Shown piece by piece: positions 13,610 to 26,434 of a stretch of DNA of 64,000 nt. Below the pieces are notes generated by a model. That model was not told the origin of the DNA. It saw only the letters and a program-made list of their open reading frames with translations, and ran no database searches. Both the position numbers and the translations under genes were made by a program. Every line of letters starts with the position of its first letter. Within the stretch, counting starts at the first letter, position 1. This DNA is from Taenia hydatigena (Eukaryota; Platyhelminthes; Cestoda; Cyclophyllidea; Taeniidae). The stretch spans positions 1 through 64,000 of the forward strand of contig JADWOT020001794.1 of the NCBI GenBank assembly GCA_036345935.2. Reading direction: 5' to 3'.

Positions 13610-13790
13610 AGCGCCTTGAGGCTCCCTTGAAGCCACAAAAAGGATAAACCAGGACAGAATATACGTAGTCCACAGACAGAGAGGCTTGAAGTTGCTGGCC
13701 TGGCCCGGAGGCCACCGTACGCGGCTAGGGCAATGTGGCCACCTCTGTTCCTCTCACCAAAACCGGCAGTCCAAGCAAACGAAGCAGTAA
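13610..13790 (+). repeat. Dispersed repeat family R, copy 1
   Basis: The core GGCCTGGCCCGGAGGCC, followed by a CGGCTAGGGCAATGTGGCC-like stretch and an ACCGGCAGT-like stretch, recurs with substitutions at 14222-14385. A shorter part of the core recurs near 47440-47500. The core is close to palindromic. No open frame or terminal inverted repeat is evident, so a short non-autonomous element is the likeliest identity. Confidence 0.6.
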
Positions 13791-14221
13791 GGTTGCTACT
13801 TTCTTCCTTCTAGCGTCGTCCTTCCCGCTTCCCTTGGTAGACCTCCCGCGTCAGTCATCACAACGTAATAAGTGCTGCAAGAAGCACTTATGAGCTGACT
13901 GTGCGATTCGTCGACATTCGATGTGATTGAGGCGATGCTTAACACCAACGTCAGTGATCCTTATCGGCAGTTCGATTTGACTTAGGAGTAATTTTCGGAC
14001 CGATATCTTCCCAGGTGATCCACGTCTGGCGTCGCTTCAGTCGTTAATAATTATCTTGTAGAATACGGAGACGGGGTAAATGCCGAAGACGGACGCCGTT
14101 CTTAGCCCTTCTGCTATGGGAAGTTAGAGATACTCCCATCTGTAGCACATGCACAGGCAATAGAGATCGGAGTGGAAACCCTATAGAGTCGAGTTCAATT
14201 CCCGCTGCCACCAATATAGGA

Positions 14222-14385
14222 TCATAAGGCTTTCTTGAAGGCATTAGAAGGCAGAATACCAGGGGAGAATACATACGTTTAGCTGATAGGGAAATGAGCT
14301 ACTGGCATGGCCCGAAGGCCAGCCTATGCGGTTAGCAATATGGCCACCCCTGTGATCCTGACCGGAACCGACAGTTTAACTAAAC
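14222..14385 (+). repeat. Dispersed repeat family R, copy 2
   Basis: Same orientation as copy 1 and about 600 bp downstream. The conserved order is CAGAATA, GGCATGGCCCGAAGGCCA, ATATGGCCACC and CCGACAG. Immediately upstream, at about 14187-14212, lies GAGTTCAATTCCCGCTG, which resembles a polymerase III B box or tRNA T-arm. I could not find a matching A box or acceptor stem, so a tRNA-derived origin is only a possibility. Confidence 0.6.
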
Positions 14386-14389
14386 AAAG

Positions 14390-15210
14390 TATTACAGTAA
14401 TAAATGTATGAATTGAGCAAAAAGCCTAAACAATTTTCTGCCTTGCTAAGCTAAATATCGTGTTTATTGTTTTTATGATACTTAAATCAGTTTCGTAAAT
14501 TAGTTTGGCTGGGTATCCAAACACGTAATTTGGTTAGATTCTTAGTGCCAATTTAATCGCAAAGTCGTTAGTTGTGTGGTGAGGTTTAAAAGCATTTGAG
14601 ATTGAAAAGAGCTAGGATTAAAGTCTCGTCTCTTTCAAATTGCGTCTATGCGCATACTTAAGGTTGCTGTGGTATTTGCGCACATTTAGAAGACTAAGAT
14701 TAGACCGTGCCTCTTGTGAAGTGCAACGATTTTAAGTGTTAGCACATCTGATGAGGAGTGTTGGAAACTGCTACCAAACCGGGTGACTGTGAAGTACACC
14801 AGAAGATGAGGAAGAGGAGGAGGAGAAATGTCGTCATTCAGAAGGATTTGGTGCCCACGTCTTTTCCTCGGTGTCCGATGACAAAACAATAGGCGGTGCC
14901 TAATCCATCAAAGTGATGGTGAAGGCTTGGCATTTTTGTTTGAGTGAAGACTTGTAGGGAGGAGGATGGAGGTAGTGTGCACATCTCTGTTCGACCCAAG
15001 CGACATAGTGAGATGAGTCGTTACTGGCCATACAGAGCTTGCTAGCTGAGAAAGACATTCCTGTAAGCGTAGTGAGGTGTGCGGTGTGTGTGCGGTGTGT
15101 ATTCTTTGTTGGTTGGCCAAGGATTGTGTTGGTTTGAATTACATTCTCATTTCCAACTTACCTATTATACATAGCACCCAAACAACCTTTCGCTAAGTTT
15201 CCTCGCAGTA
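14390..15210. other. Intergenic DNA, no gene recognised
   Basis: No motif-bearing frame. The minus-strand frames at 14686-14889 and 14908-15120 are Ser/Thr/Pro-rich products of GA- and GT-rich sequence and are not supported as genes. Confidence 0.45.
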
Positions 15211-15217
15211 AAATACA

Positions 15218-15622
15218 GTGTGTGCCGCACGGCATCTTTGTCGCATGACTACTGGCCCAATCTTCCCTAAATCGTATAACGATCGAAGGCTTTGCGAGTA
15301 TGAAATTAGATGCAAGTACTGTGACAATAAACTTACACACAAGACTCTTTGGCCATGCTTTTTACTGGAGGAGAGTGTGACACAATGCACGGGAGGGGAT
15401 GAGCTTCATGATGGAAACACATACATGTGCAGCGTCTGCCAGAAGCCAAAGTTGGCCACGAGGCTCACTCGCGTCCATATAGCACCTCCTATTCTCAGTT
15501 TCCAATTAAACAGATCAGTGGGCTTACGGTCACTTCTTTCTTGCAGTCGACATCCTTTTAGCCAAGGTCTATTTAGAATAGTTAAACGACAAACACAGTC
15601 TCTGCCTCAAAATGCCATTTAA
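15218..15622 (+). pseudogene. Ubiquitin-specific protease finger fragment
   Basis: An open frame carries the zinc-finger part of a USP deubiquitinase catalytic domain. CKYC and, about 40 residues later, CSVC form the paired CxxC knuckles. The second sits in the typical context HDGNTYMCSVCQ...LATR...APPILSFQLNR, which corresponds to the family pattern of a G-N-Y-x-C-xx-C strand followed by P-x-x-L-x-x-Q-L-x-R-F. The knuckles are about 8 residues closer than in USP48-type enzymes, and the expected aromatic residue and downstream His-box are missing; after QLNR the frame becomes unrelated. No Cys-box or His-box exon was found nearby. A decayed copy is most likely; a single exon of a real gene remains possible. 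Confidence 0.45.
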
Positions 15623-15624
15623 AA

Positions 15625-16980
15625 TGCGTTGAGTAATAAACGTTACTTTGCAGACTAGAAAGAGAGCTAGATAGCAGATGATTAGATGGGTAAGGATAGA
15701 GTATTTATTTTAATTGCAGCATCGAATGGTGCAAAGGGTACCAGAAGGTGGCAGTCAGATGCATCGACTGCGCCAACTAAGACATGAAGGCTCCTTTGGA
15801 CAAGTAAAAATTCAACCCAATTCCCACATCATTTGTCAAAGAACAGATCCAGAATGCAATAACAGTTGCAACGAAAATTCGCATTCCCTACACCTGTGCA
15901 CATAGCATAATGAACCAGGAGCACCATCAGTCGCATTTCATCAGTTTTCCGCCACGGGTCCATGAGCAATGTGGACTAATACTGACTACGTTTCAGCACA
16001 AGAGTTGCCACGACCTGCATGCAATTGGAAGAAGGAAAAAACTTAAAGCCGTTACGTTTGTAGATTTATCGAGTTGGTTTGCTGGTCATTAGGGGCTTGT
16101 GACGGTTAGAGTTCAGCGACAGTGCTGTGGGCCTCCTAACAACGCCTCGCCAGTGAGGGATCATCGTGTTTGCTGCAGTTCTGTTTCCTAAAATACCAAA
16201 ACTTTGTTATAGCTTACATTTGACCCATTCTAAGACTCCTTTTTTCTTAAAGCTATGTCGGATTCGCTGTCATAAGACCCACTCATTTCACTTAGATTTC
16301 TGTTGTCTGCTGAAATGCTCCGGGGCGCTGGGCGAATAAGTGCCTGTTGTCAACATCCGTCCGTGCATATATTTATGAAATCGGTTTGATTATAAAAATG
16401 AGGTAAGAGCAGGATGATCCCGGAATGCAGATTATGAGGCAGTTTATTCAATGCCACGATGGATGCGGCTTGAATAAAAAGACTGCAGCTAGAATGTGGG
16501 ATGGCAAGGCATGATAATGCGTGAAGCGCTCCGGTGAAGGCATACAAAGTCAAAGGTTCTGCATTCTATGCAGAAATAACTTGGCAGCAACTTGTTCTTG
16601 AGCTGTAGAGCACACTGAAATGGCCTGTGGTTGGATGGTAGACGCCTACAGCAGATGTTACCATCATGCCGATATCAAAGGTCAGTTGGCTATTTTTGGT
16701 AAAATACACAACCAAACAATTCGGATGCAAAACATTTGCATCTCCTTCACAGTTTAGATTAAACCGTTAAAGTTTTTAGGTCGGGTGAAGGGCACATCTT
16801 GACATCACAAACCAATTTCGATTTTGATGACGAGATTGCAGCCAATCGATGGTCTAATGGTTGGCGCCTATACGGCTATGCTATCAGCTTTGAAATATTT
16901 ATCTACGCAAGACAATGCGACCTGCATGGGAGAAGGCAAATAAAAGTTAAGCCCCCTGTTAACAACATGAAGGTTTGCTA
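15625..16980. other. Intergenic DNA downstream of the USP fragment
   Basis: A strong acceptor-like tract ends at about 15718 and is followed by short open frames, but none matches a USP His-box. The segments near 16000-16060 and 16910-16960 share CGACCTGCATG and an AGAAGGAAA-type run, suggesting a small diverged local duplication. No gene is supported. Confidence 0.35.
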
Positions 16981-17000
16981 ACATCATCATCATCATCATT
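16981..17000 (+). repeat. (CAT)n microsatellite
   Basis: Uninterrupted ATC/CAT trinucleotide repeats, about six units, in non-coding context. Confidence 0.85.
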
Positions 17001-20000
17001 TGTCCCCCTCAACTTCTTCTTCCAGCAGAGAAATGTACTGCCTCGCTTCCACCGTTTTGGAAGTGAGAGTCAACTTAGGTCGAGGTGTCACATGTATAAA
17101 CGACAACGAGGCTAAACTCATTAAACAGGTAAGAAGTAAGTTTTGGCATAGTTTGTTGCACGTTTTTTTGTTACTTACAGGCCACTTGACTTCTCAGAAT
17201 TTCCTTTTGCATGGACGAAATCACCTGATCGATACCTTACAATCAACACCTTAAATGTGCTAAATCATTCTCCTCGCATTCGGACACGAATCTCATTGCA
17301 AACACGCAGCCTAATGCTGCTTTGATTGGTCTCACTCCTACCCAAAGCATTCATTAATTGGTGCCAACCGAGCGGGGTCCTACTAAACGAAGTTGTAAAG
17401 GAGAGAGATTGAGACAGCCAAAAGGTTCTATCGAGAGAAGAAGCATCACAGTCCTTTCTTTCATAATGCCTACCCGTTAGAAGGGTAGACCAAACCCATA
17501 CTCTGTGCATGGAACACATTTTGCATGCCCGCAACACTTACTTCCTTTCTTAGCTGATCCAGCACCGGGATTCAGAATTTTCTGGATAGGTTACTACATA
17601 TTTGAGTACGTGAGGTCGTAAATGTCGAGATGCGCATTGTTTAAACCCCAACGTCAACCTTATTTACCTACAAAGTAAACGCCTTTTGGAGTGTAGGACC
17701 TCAAGTCACATTGAGTTGTAACTTGAGTAGAGATGTGAACTCAATCAACCACTGTCGTCCAACAATGCATGTCGCTTCTGGAGGGATTATCAAGACTACG
17801 TTGAACAAGCATTCACCAGCCCACTCTAATGGATCGCCCTCCCTTCTGCTTAAACACTCGGTATTCGGGGTCAGCGGTTTAGCGAGAAACGAAGAGCACA
17901 ACAAATGGCCGGCTTAATCTCATCCCATTTCCTCATCTTTATTTTCAAGCCGGATGAATTTCAAGCTTCAGATCAATGTCTTTATGGAAGAACGTAAATG
18001 TTAATGGCTGGAGCGAATAATTTGTGACAATAACCACTTCGCGATGGCTGACTGTGTGCATTGGCTGTGCGAAGAGGACTCTACACCATGTCAGTAACAT
18101 TTAACTGAGTCCCTACATTTATAATGCATTTTCTAGCCTTGAATTCTGCCTTTTTTCGTCATTGTTGTGAATTAGTCGGGTGGAGGTATTTTCTTGTCTA
18201 ATGCATCGCAAGTCACATAACACAATAATTAAAATGAAGGTAAGAGGTGGAGGATAAAGAGAATGTCTCATGACTTTCAGCCGCATTCGAAGTCGCATAC
18301 ATTGGACAGAACAGGACCTGAAAAAAATGCTTGCGCTACTTCTAATGCAACATTAGCAGTCAATGTATCAGCCGAGTGACAAATGAGGTGTTTCCAGCTT
18401 AAACTAACCTCAAGTACACCAAGGTACTTAAAAGAATGGGTAATCGGGAGTGTAAACAGCCCAGTTTGCTCTTCATTCCCTGCAGGAAAGTCGTACCAAA
18501 AGGTTAGAGATAGAGATCGGCTTTAGTTTGTCAAAGAGTTACACATTTATTTGCAGCTAGAGACAAATCAAAAAGCTTATTCGAAGGTTGGAAATGGGGA
18601 CGTATAATGTTCTTGCTGTGCGGATAAAAGTAATGCCTCCATAAGTAGGAACAATAGGATCCTACCACATAGCGGCAGCATTTCGATCATTACCTCTCGT
18701 TTATCAGCAAAGCGAATTGCTTTTTAACTTCCCTCTACACTTTGACTACTCACCTCTTCAGTATTTGAACACGGTGATCGACCTCAGGTGGTAATCACAA
18801 CATGAGATCTGATGACTCACCAGGACAAACCCTAACCCTCTCTAGAGAATAGCGAGTTATTAAGCAGCGTGAAATGCGCCTAACCATCGCAAAGGAGATG
18901 CTTCAGAGCTTGGTAGTCGAAGGGCGAGTAAAGCTACTCAGGTCATACGTTAGCGCCTGCTGTCCTCACAACAGCGAATGTTTTGCGGCCCGCTACAGCT
19001 ACTCTGTAAGCATCTGGGGACAGGTGCGATGTGCGTTGGGGTAGTTTACATCAGGAGTGGTTAAACTTTGTAAACAGATAGAGGGCACTTCAAAAATGCA
19101 TAAGTTATTAAATGAACTGGTTTAAGACAAAGCAATTACATCTTACAGCGGGTATAATGGTGCCAATTATGCAATTAGAAGGTGCTCAGTGTGCTCGTAA
19201 TGCTCCATATCAATCTTGCTGTATCTGTGGAACTTGCATCCGTCCACCATTTTATCGTCAGATCACAATTGCATCTTTAGAGGCTACTAAAGTCGTATCA
19301 GAAGATGGATTGTTGAATCAGCTTTATTGCACGAAGAATTAAACATCTCCAAGGGGTGAAGATGGATTCCAGGGCCCAAATATTAGAAGCAGCAAATTTT
19401 GCTGTAATTTTCCGCTGTGTCGAAATTTGACAGTAAGGAGAGACAAAAATTTGAGGTCCTTTGTTAAAGCACTAAACTTATTTTAGCGTTGAATGCCCAA
19501 TAGATGAATTTTCATGCGTACTGGTGTTGATGCCAAAACGTGATTAAAATGGAGACTCTGAAGGCCAAATACATGCTTATTTTAAGGGACACAGATTAAC
19601 CAAAATAAGCAGATAGCGGAATATTGAGTAATGAAGGCTTACAAAATGCGGCTATTTCAAAATGGCTCTCAAGCAGAGTAAAGTTGCTTCCCGCATCATA
19701 TTTGTTTAAAAAATTGCAATTGCAATTGCAAATAGAAGACGCAGGAACAAAACTGCATGCCAAAATTAGCAGCAGAAGCAGAATTCGACCAAAATTGAAG
19801 CAACCTTGCGTTGCAGCAGAGAATGTCATTGAGCGAACACGAATTGCAATTTTAATGGGTAAATAGACTAATTTAGGCCGTTAACAGTGAGTTTGACCGC
19901 TAAGGATTGCAAAATCGTCCTCTAGCAGCCTTCGAACATTGAATTCCTTCACCACAAAGGGATTAAAATATAGAAGCACATTAATTGTAGAGCCTACGCA

Positions 20001-20800
20001 GATGTTTTCTCTGCATTCCTACTCTCCTTACTATGCTATCTCGAATAGCTCAACGTTAACTTAGTGAAGCCGTGGGACTTTGTTGCCAAGATATAAGGAT
20101 TAGTTTTAATTCCAAGGCCTTTATGTGATCTAAAGTTTCATCCTCTGAAATGGATTATCTGGAACCTAATTAGGATGTCTAGGGCTGTCTACCTTGCTGC
20201 ACATTTAAAATTACTTTTTAAATGAACTATGCAGTGGAGTATGCTGTCATGATTGCAACAGTTCCAAGTGATCTCCACCTTTTCTTGTTTATTAAATTTG
20301 ATTTTATTACTGCTCCTTTGTTCGATTCCCGTCACTAAGGATCGTAACTTTTCTTCACAAATTAGGATAACATTAACCCGCAACGTAAAACTACTGGTGT
20401 CATCTGTAACAACATTGAATTTATGTGAATCTATTGATGCTTTGGATGCAATGAATCTATGCCTGGGAGTAATGCATGTGTGAGATATAAGGAGAGCCAC
20501 AATCGATAAAAGCCTTTTGTTACCTTATGATCAAGTTTATAGGCAAGTGTTGTCAAAATAGGCTAGACAAGTAAAAGTGACGTCAAAACGAGTGCAAAGA
20601 TGGGTTCAGCTTTACGTAAAGTTAATGTTAGAGGAGTCATTCATTAGCTCCTACCACTCGCACACCAATTACAAGGTAAAAAGGTGCTATGTCAGTAGTA
20701 GGCTATTCTTTTCGCTATCCATGTAAACCTGCAAGTCGCTTATCAATGGCCAAGAGATTGCGGATATAAGCTTTCAAGGTAATGCAAGCAAAGGATGTAA
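17000..20800. other. Intergenic DNA, no gene recognised
   Basis: Short frames only. The signal-peptide-like minus-strand frame at 19596-19829 comes from a low-complexity GCAATT run and is not supported. No transposon ORF. Confidence 0.45.
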
Positions 20801-20804
20801 TTGT

Positions 20805-21700
20805 GAAAGAGCTGCTCATCGCATTTTATCGCCATCTAAAAGGTCAGAATAGTATTAGGTCTTGACTGGTAGCTTGGATCAATGCATGCGTAGGGCATTA
20901 CGTAGGTAAAACAATGGCAAATTAGCTTAAGTACACTCCTCTTTAAGCAAACTTTACTTTGTTCTTAAAGTGGTTCCAACTAGGCCTTGATTGTTAAATT
21001 GCTACAGAGCCAAAAACGAAGGCCTCCTCTAAAACTACAATACTCTGTGTCATGAGGCTGTATCAAGAGTGTGCCTTAACAAAGAAACAGAAGGCGTGGA
21101 TTTTATACTGGGCAATATTTTGTTCATTCCAATCTTCAATCAATTAGGATTTGGTATAAAATCAAACGTTAGGCTTCTTGCGTTCCAGCTAAGTGCGGCT
21201 AGATTGTGAGCCATTTGATGCCATGGAATGAACACAATGTAATGCAATGAATTTTAACGCGAAAAATGGGGTAGCATCCGCACATAACCAAGATCTGTTT
21301 CCCTGATATTTTATTTACAATTATCAAATTTTGTACTTAGCTGTTTCTTCCATCTCTGGTAGCTGTGATATTCCCGCATTCTGCAATCAAATCTAGACAT
21401 AGTTAATAATTAAGTAACCGATCTTGGCAAAGAAAGCTAAACTAACGTAAGCATATAGAGCTGCGCCATTTTCTTTTTATTTAGATCTACAGTTGATTAG
21501 AATTGCAGCAGGAGCTTATTTAATTTAGTGAGTTCTTAGGGCAGTTTTCCAATCAAATTGCAAAGTAAGGTTTGGCCACCGATAAGTGATAATGCCGAAA
21601 AGCTTACTTTTGAATAATCGAGTACCTCTATGACCAGGATTGATCCGAATCCAAAGTCATGAGCATGTTTTATTCTGCTAATTTTCCATTGTCTAATGCG
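20805..21700 (+). repeat. Old 0.9-kb dispersed repeat S, copy 1
   Basis: Matches 39845-40730 in the same orientation through an ordered series of anchors: GAAAGAGCTGCTCA at the start, CTTAAGT..CTC, GTGGTTCCAACTAGGC, a GAGTGTGCCTTAAC-type stretch, CTGTTTCTTCCATCTCTGG, CTATAGAGCTGCG-like and AAGGTTTGGCC. Identity looks roughly 65-75 percent with indels, so the copies are ancient. I see no intact reading frame in both copies and no clear terminal inverted repeats. Confidence 0.65.
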
Positions 21701-21709
21701 TACACGGGT

Positions 21710-24700
21710 CGAGACTACCAGATATGGCCTAGTGTTAACCAGTTCTTTCCACGGTTCTAATACGAGGAAGGTAGCTAGTTCACGACAAAAGCTATATATA
21801 CTTTGTTCCGATATCTTCTTAATGCAACTCAATAGCTGCGATACCGCCTAGGTTTTACAAAGATGTTAGTACTATATCAATTCGATCAAAGCAACCATTG
21901 TAATGAGTTAATAACGGGAACCCCGTAGTTGATTAGTGAAGCTGATGAGTCTACTGAGTATAGAACCTTTAGTTAAGCTTTGCATGGGGCATCACAAGAA
22001 ATCATAGGATGCAGGCACCTTTTCCAATGCCATTCCCTCAATGAATTGGGGCTCAAGGCCTCGATGAAAGTAGGTGCGATAATCAGTAGTGACACTCGGA
22101 GCATAACAACGTTTTGTGCAATAGCAGCATACTTTTATAGGAATTATGCTAAAAGTTGCCTCTTTCAAGTACCAATCTAAAAAACATCACAATAATCTTT
22201 GTGGGGTTGTGCAGAATCAACAATGCAGAACTGGCAGTTTTATCAGGGCTGTAATGAATGCGCTCTATTCAACCTACCGAAAAGCCCACCATGCGTTTCT
22301 ATGTGGTTAGTGCTTAGAGTAAGCTTTAGTGGCTTGTAGAACTCATAAGTAGAAACGCGCTTCCCGTTCACTGAAATGTAATTAAAGTAAAATCTAAGCT
22401 AATTAGATATCCAGGATGCTTAGAGAAAGTGCATCAATCGCCATGCTACAAATTTTCAAAAACAACGACGTCATTTTTTAGCTTCCCTTTTGACCTCTGC
22501 TATACCTATCCTGCCCACTTCTGTTCATTCTTGTACCAAGTGTGCAATATACCTAAGATACTGTCAAAGGTTTTTGGAGAGTAACACACTGACCGCATGA
22601 GGAAACGATAAATAAGTTGTAGGTGACCTGTCTCTTGCAAGAGAAAGCCTCTTCGTGTGTGGGCACGGTAAAGATCTTTTATGTTCCTTTCTACTGTTGG
22701 GCGAAGCAGAAGCACGGTCTAATGCTTAGGTCATGATTTTATCAAAGAATGGGATTTAACCGTACGAAATGATAAGTATGCGAAACGAAGATGCGTTGGA
22801 TGTAATCTCACTGACTGCGGATGCCATGTTGCCGATCCGATGGCAATGGGACTGCGCTACTGGGTGACAAATAATTACTTAATGTAAGATTGGTCACTTG
22901 AATGGATCGGATGCAGTTCCTAAGTTGACTTAGCGAGTAGGATGAAGAGGAAAGGAGCGATCTTTCATCGATAATTACCAGACAATGTAGACATTGGCTG
23001 ATCTCTGATATCATTGACGTCCCTCAATCCAGCTTATTTAAGCGTTTCGCTTATCGTCTATCACATTTGATGGTGACGAAAAGCTTTTGATTCACCAAAA
23101 CTTAAAATCCACTTCATGGGATGCAGAGGTTTCATTACAAGTCCTCTCAACTCACCACTGATTGTGGGAGCGAGTAAAGGTTTGTGAGGGTGTCCATCTC
23201 TAAGCATCTGAATTGCCGGGCGAAAAAAACACGTTTAATTTACAATGTCATAAGTTTTGAAAGGCGACTTCACCTTTGAGCCTGTCATTACACTACTACT
23301 GCCTTGTCATCGCCATTTCTCCCTTGATTCGGTAAGTGCCTTGGGAACTGGACTGTATTCTGCAAATCATCCTCATCTTCCATGAAGCCTCTTGTTATTT
23401 TGATACATCTCATTTTTGCGCCATCCTGTCTTCACATTTTGTGCACTCGATTTAGCCTTTTGCACTGCGCAGCACTTTGGTGCTTGAAAACCGCTTCGTT
23501 CTACACGAGGTGCCCGATTTCATCTAAGAAAAGGAGAGCAACGATAGATAAGTCTATTAACACAAAGTCCTTTAAGTGGGCAGGCAAATAAGAGACGGTC
23601 GAAAATTAGACTAAAAGATGGAACCACTTAACAAAGCAGTTGAGTAATTGCATGCAAATGAAAGATTTGATTTATATTAGTCTATTTGAGCAACTAGGAG
23701 ATGAGGTAGAAGAGATGGTGGAACGAATGCATGGAAAAACATTCATCTACCCTAAAACACGCAGGTTGCCTAGGTGGAAAATAATCAATCAGTGTGATAG
23801 TCTTACAAGAGATTCGTTAAACTACAGTTGCCAAAGTAGACATTGGGATTGGCCTGCTCTTTATCGCCTTTGGGGGAGTAAGTGGAAACAGCATAGGTAT
23901 AACTGAGAGAACTGGTGTAGGGCAAATGCAGGTAGCAAGGAGAAAGAAAGAATTTGAAAGGCGACCCTTAGAACACCTCATTATGGGGTAGGATAAGCCA
24001 GGCAAACCTTAGCTAAAGTGAGATGCAGTCATGGGTAAAGGACGGTCCAGTCCAGTCCAGCCTGATTTAGTCAATTCTAGTTAGTTGCAACATACCAAAG
24101 TGTACAATTGTGAACCAACGAAGATGTTGATCAAGTTAGTGCAATTTAGTTTGTTTATTGCTAATGAATTCTGCGAATTCACAGGGGATGGTTTGAAGAT
24201 CCGTAAGGTACAATTGATGTAGCATAATGCGTAAACGCTATAGGTCTAGCCATGTCAAGTTGAAAATAGTGGCACTGGTTAGACCTCTTTGGTAGAGTAG
24301 AAGTGGCGTAATTATTCAACTGCAAGGAGAAGGTTGGCACAACAGAAGGGTAGTGGAGGTAAATGGTGCATAATGAAAGAAAAAGGGGAGAAAAATTGCA
24401 AAGTAGGTCATCAGCAATTGGTGTGTGAATTTATCCAAAGGAAGTAGGTGCCGTAACGCTATGTCGGTCTGCTTTTCTATCTTTGCTTATCCATCTACGG
24501 CCTTCTTTTGATAGCAAAACAACTGCTTGAGCCTTAGTGTATTGCTGGACATTAAGTAGAGGGTCGGCACCAATTATTACGTCTAAGACCGGTTCTGGAT
24601 GCATAATTAAAATGTTGCAGTCCAAATTTTATTCCCCTGCAAGCTTCTAACCACGTGTCGCCTTTATTACAATCTTTATCCCTTCTAACGAGTGTGATTT

Positions 24701-25430
24701 TGACGAAAGGCATTTATTTTTTTCGCCTAGCATGAGATTTACTGCACTCTACCGCACTTTGCTTAATATGTGCACTTAAAATAAGATAAGCGTTTCATGT
24801 TAATAAACAGGAGAGGTAATGATAACAGCAATAACTATACAAATAAAGGATTATTACGATAAGGCTCAAAACTAATTCTTACTCTCCCCTCTTAACACGC
24901 TTATTGGTGCGCAGACTGTTAGATCAGCATGACAAAGATGAAAGAACTGGCGGCTCAAGGTAAAGCGGTGTGGTTTCGTGTACACTGCTCTGTTTTGCTT
25001 TGCGCTTTGATGTGCTGTGCTGTGATCCAAAAGAAGGCTGTATGACATGATGCGATATGAGGCAAAGAACTGTGTCGTGAGATTCGCTTTACCTTCTTGG
25101 TGCTATTCCCCTCTGTCATGGTATTCACCAATACGCTAGTCCTTGGGGCAATTTGATGGGAATGCAACCCTTCGTTGGGGGTTCAGCTTACCCACAAAAC
25201 GTGCCATGTTGGGAAAAATAAAGAGCATTTCATTGGTCCAAATTAAGGGACCACTACAGAAATGAAAAACCGAAGAATAGATTATGCGCACGATCGCAAC
25301 TCAGATAAACGAGAAGAAACAGCACTGTGCAGCCACCTAAGCTACCACCTTGGATGGTTCTCTGTCACCAGTGTTGAGGTTGAATAATTAAACATTAGCT
25401 AGTCCCACGGCTTACGGATTTAGCTAAGCT
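21710..25430. other. Intergenic DNA, no gene recognised
   Basis: No frame above about 100 codons with a motif. A short GTCCA pentamer run (three units) occurs near 24042-24056. Otherwise unremarkable. Confidence 0.45.
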
Positions 25431-25439
25431 AAGGGCGTA

Positions 25440-26430
25440 TCTAGCATTTCGTTGTTGAGCTCGAGATTTTATTTTTGATGGAGGGTAAAGGAGAGAATGA
25501 TAAAGAATGGAGAAAATTAGCGTTCTATTAAAGGCCGATGTTGAGCTCGAAAGCTCATTCGTGAGAGAGGATAATAGAAAGAGAGTGAAGGAGAACGACA
25601 GAAGGCATTTAACATCCTGCAAATGGTCAATGTTCAGTTCAAGATTTTATTGAAGATGAAGGGTGATTGTGAGAGAAAAAATAGAGAAGCGAGAGAGTGG
25701 CATTAATTAAATGATCGATGTTAAGCACGAGAAGTATAATCTTGTGTGATTAATTAATGTTTGCTACAAAAGTTCTTTTAAATGAGGGTGACGGAGTGAG
25801 AGAAAGATAAAGATCGGAGAAAATTGGCGTTGAATGAATGACTGAGGTTGAGAATGAGATTTTATTAGCGATGGAAGGTGAGGGAGAGATAAAGGAAGAG
25901 AGCGGAGACAGTTGGCATTGTGCAAATGATCGATGATGAGCACTTGATTTTATTGGTGAATGAGAGTGGTAGAGAGGGAGAGGGAGAGAGAGCGGGAGAA
26001 GGCAATTGGTATTAAGTGAATGACTGATGTTGAGCACGAGATCACATTGGTAATGGAGAGAGAGAGAGTGAGAATAATAAAGTGAGTTAGCGAGATGGAA
26101 TTTATCATTGCGCAAATGATCGTTGGTGAGCACAGGCTTTCATTGGCGAAGAAAGGTGATAGAGACACAGCTCAAGAAATAGAGAGGAGACAATTAGCAT
26201 TAGGTGAAGGATCGATGTTGAGCACGTGTGTTCAGCGGGGGTGGAGATGGTGAGCGAGAAGAGAGCGAGAAAGGAGACTTTTATCAATGGATGAATAACC
26301 ACTGATGAGCGCGTGTTTTTTTGTGATAGTGTAGAGTGTGGCAGATAAAGAGAGGGAAAGAAGAGACAGCAATGGGTGAGTGATTGATGTTAAGGGCGTG
26401 AGTCCCGTGTTGTGAGAGAGATAGTGGATT
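25440..26430 (+). repeat. Purine-rich minisatellite, period about 90 bp
   Basis: A diverged tandem array. The landmark GATGTTGAGCACGAG, or close variants, recurs at about 25452, 25540, 25628, 25715, 25840, 25930, 26023, 26115, 26205, 26298 and 26385, giving about eleven units spaced 87-93 bp apart with one longer gap. Each unit continues with a TTTTATTGGTGATGG-like stretch, then a GAGAGAGA-rich block, then a GGCATTAAGTGAATGA-like tail. The plus strand is strongly purine-biased. The overlapping minus-strand frames rich in SLSLSLYHSHS (25750-26302) are by-products of this array and not genes. Confidence 0.85.
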
Positions 26431-26434
26431 TGTT

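Noticed and set aside
14150..14215. tRNA gene
   Set aside because: A T-arm-like GTTCAATTCC is present, but there is no acceptor stem pairing, A box or anticodon arm at the right spacing.
19596..19829. Signal-peptide-like minus-strand frame (ILLLLLILACSF)
   Set aside because: Hydrophobicity comes from repeated GCAATT-type low-complexity DNA; no splice partner.
25750..26302. Overlapping minus-strand frames up to 127 codons rich in SLSLS
   Set aside because: By-products of the 90-bp purine-rich tandem array.
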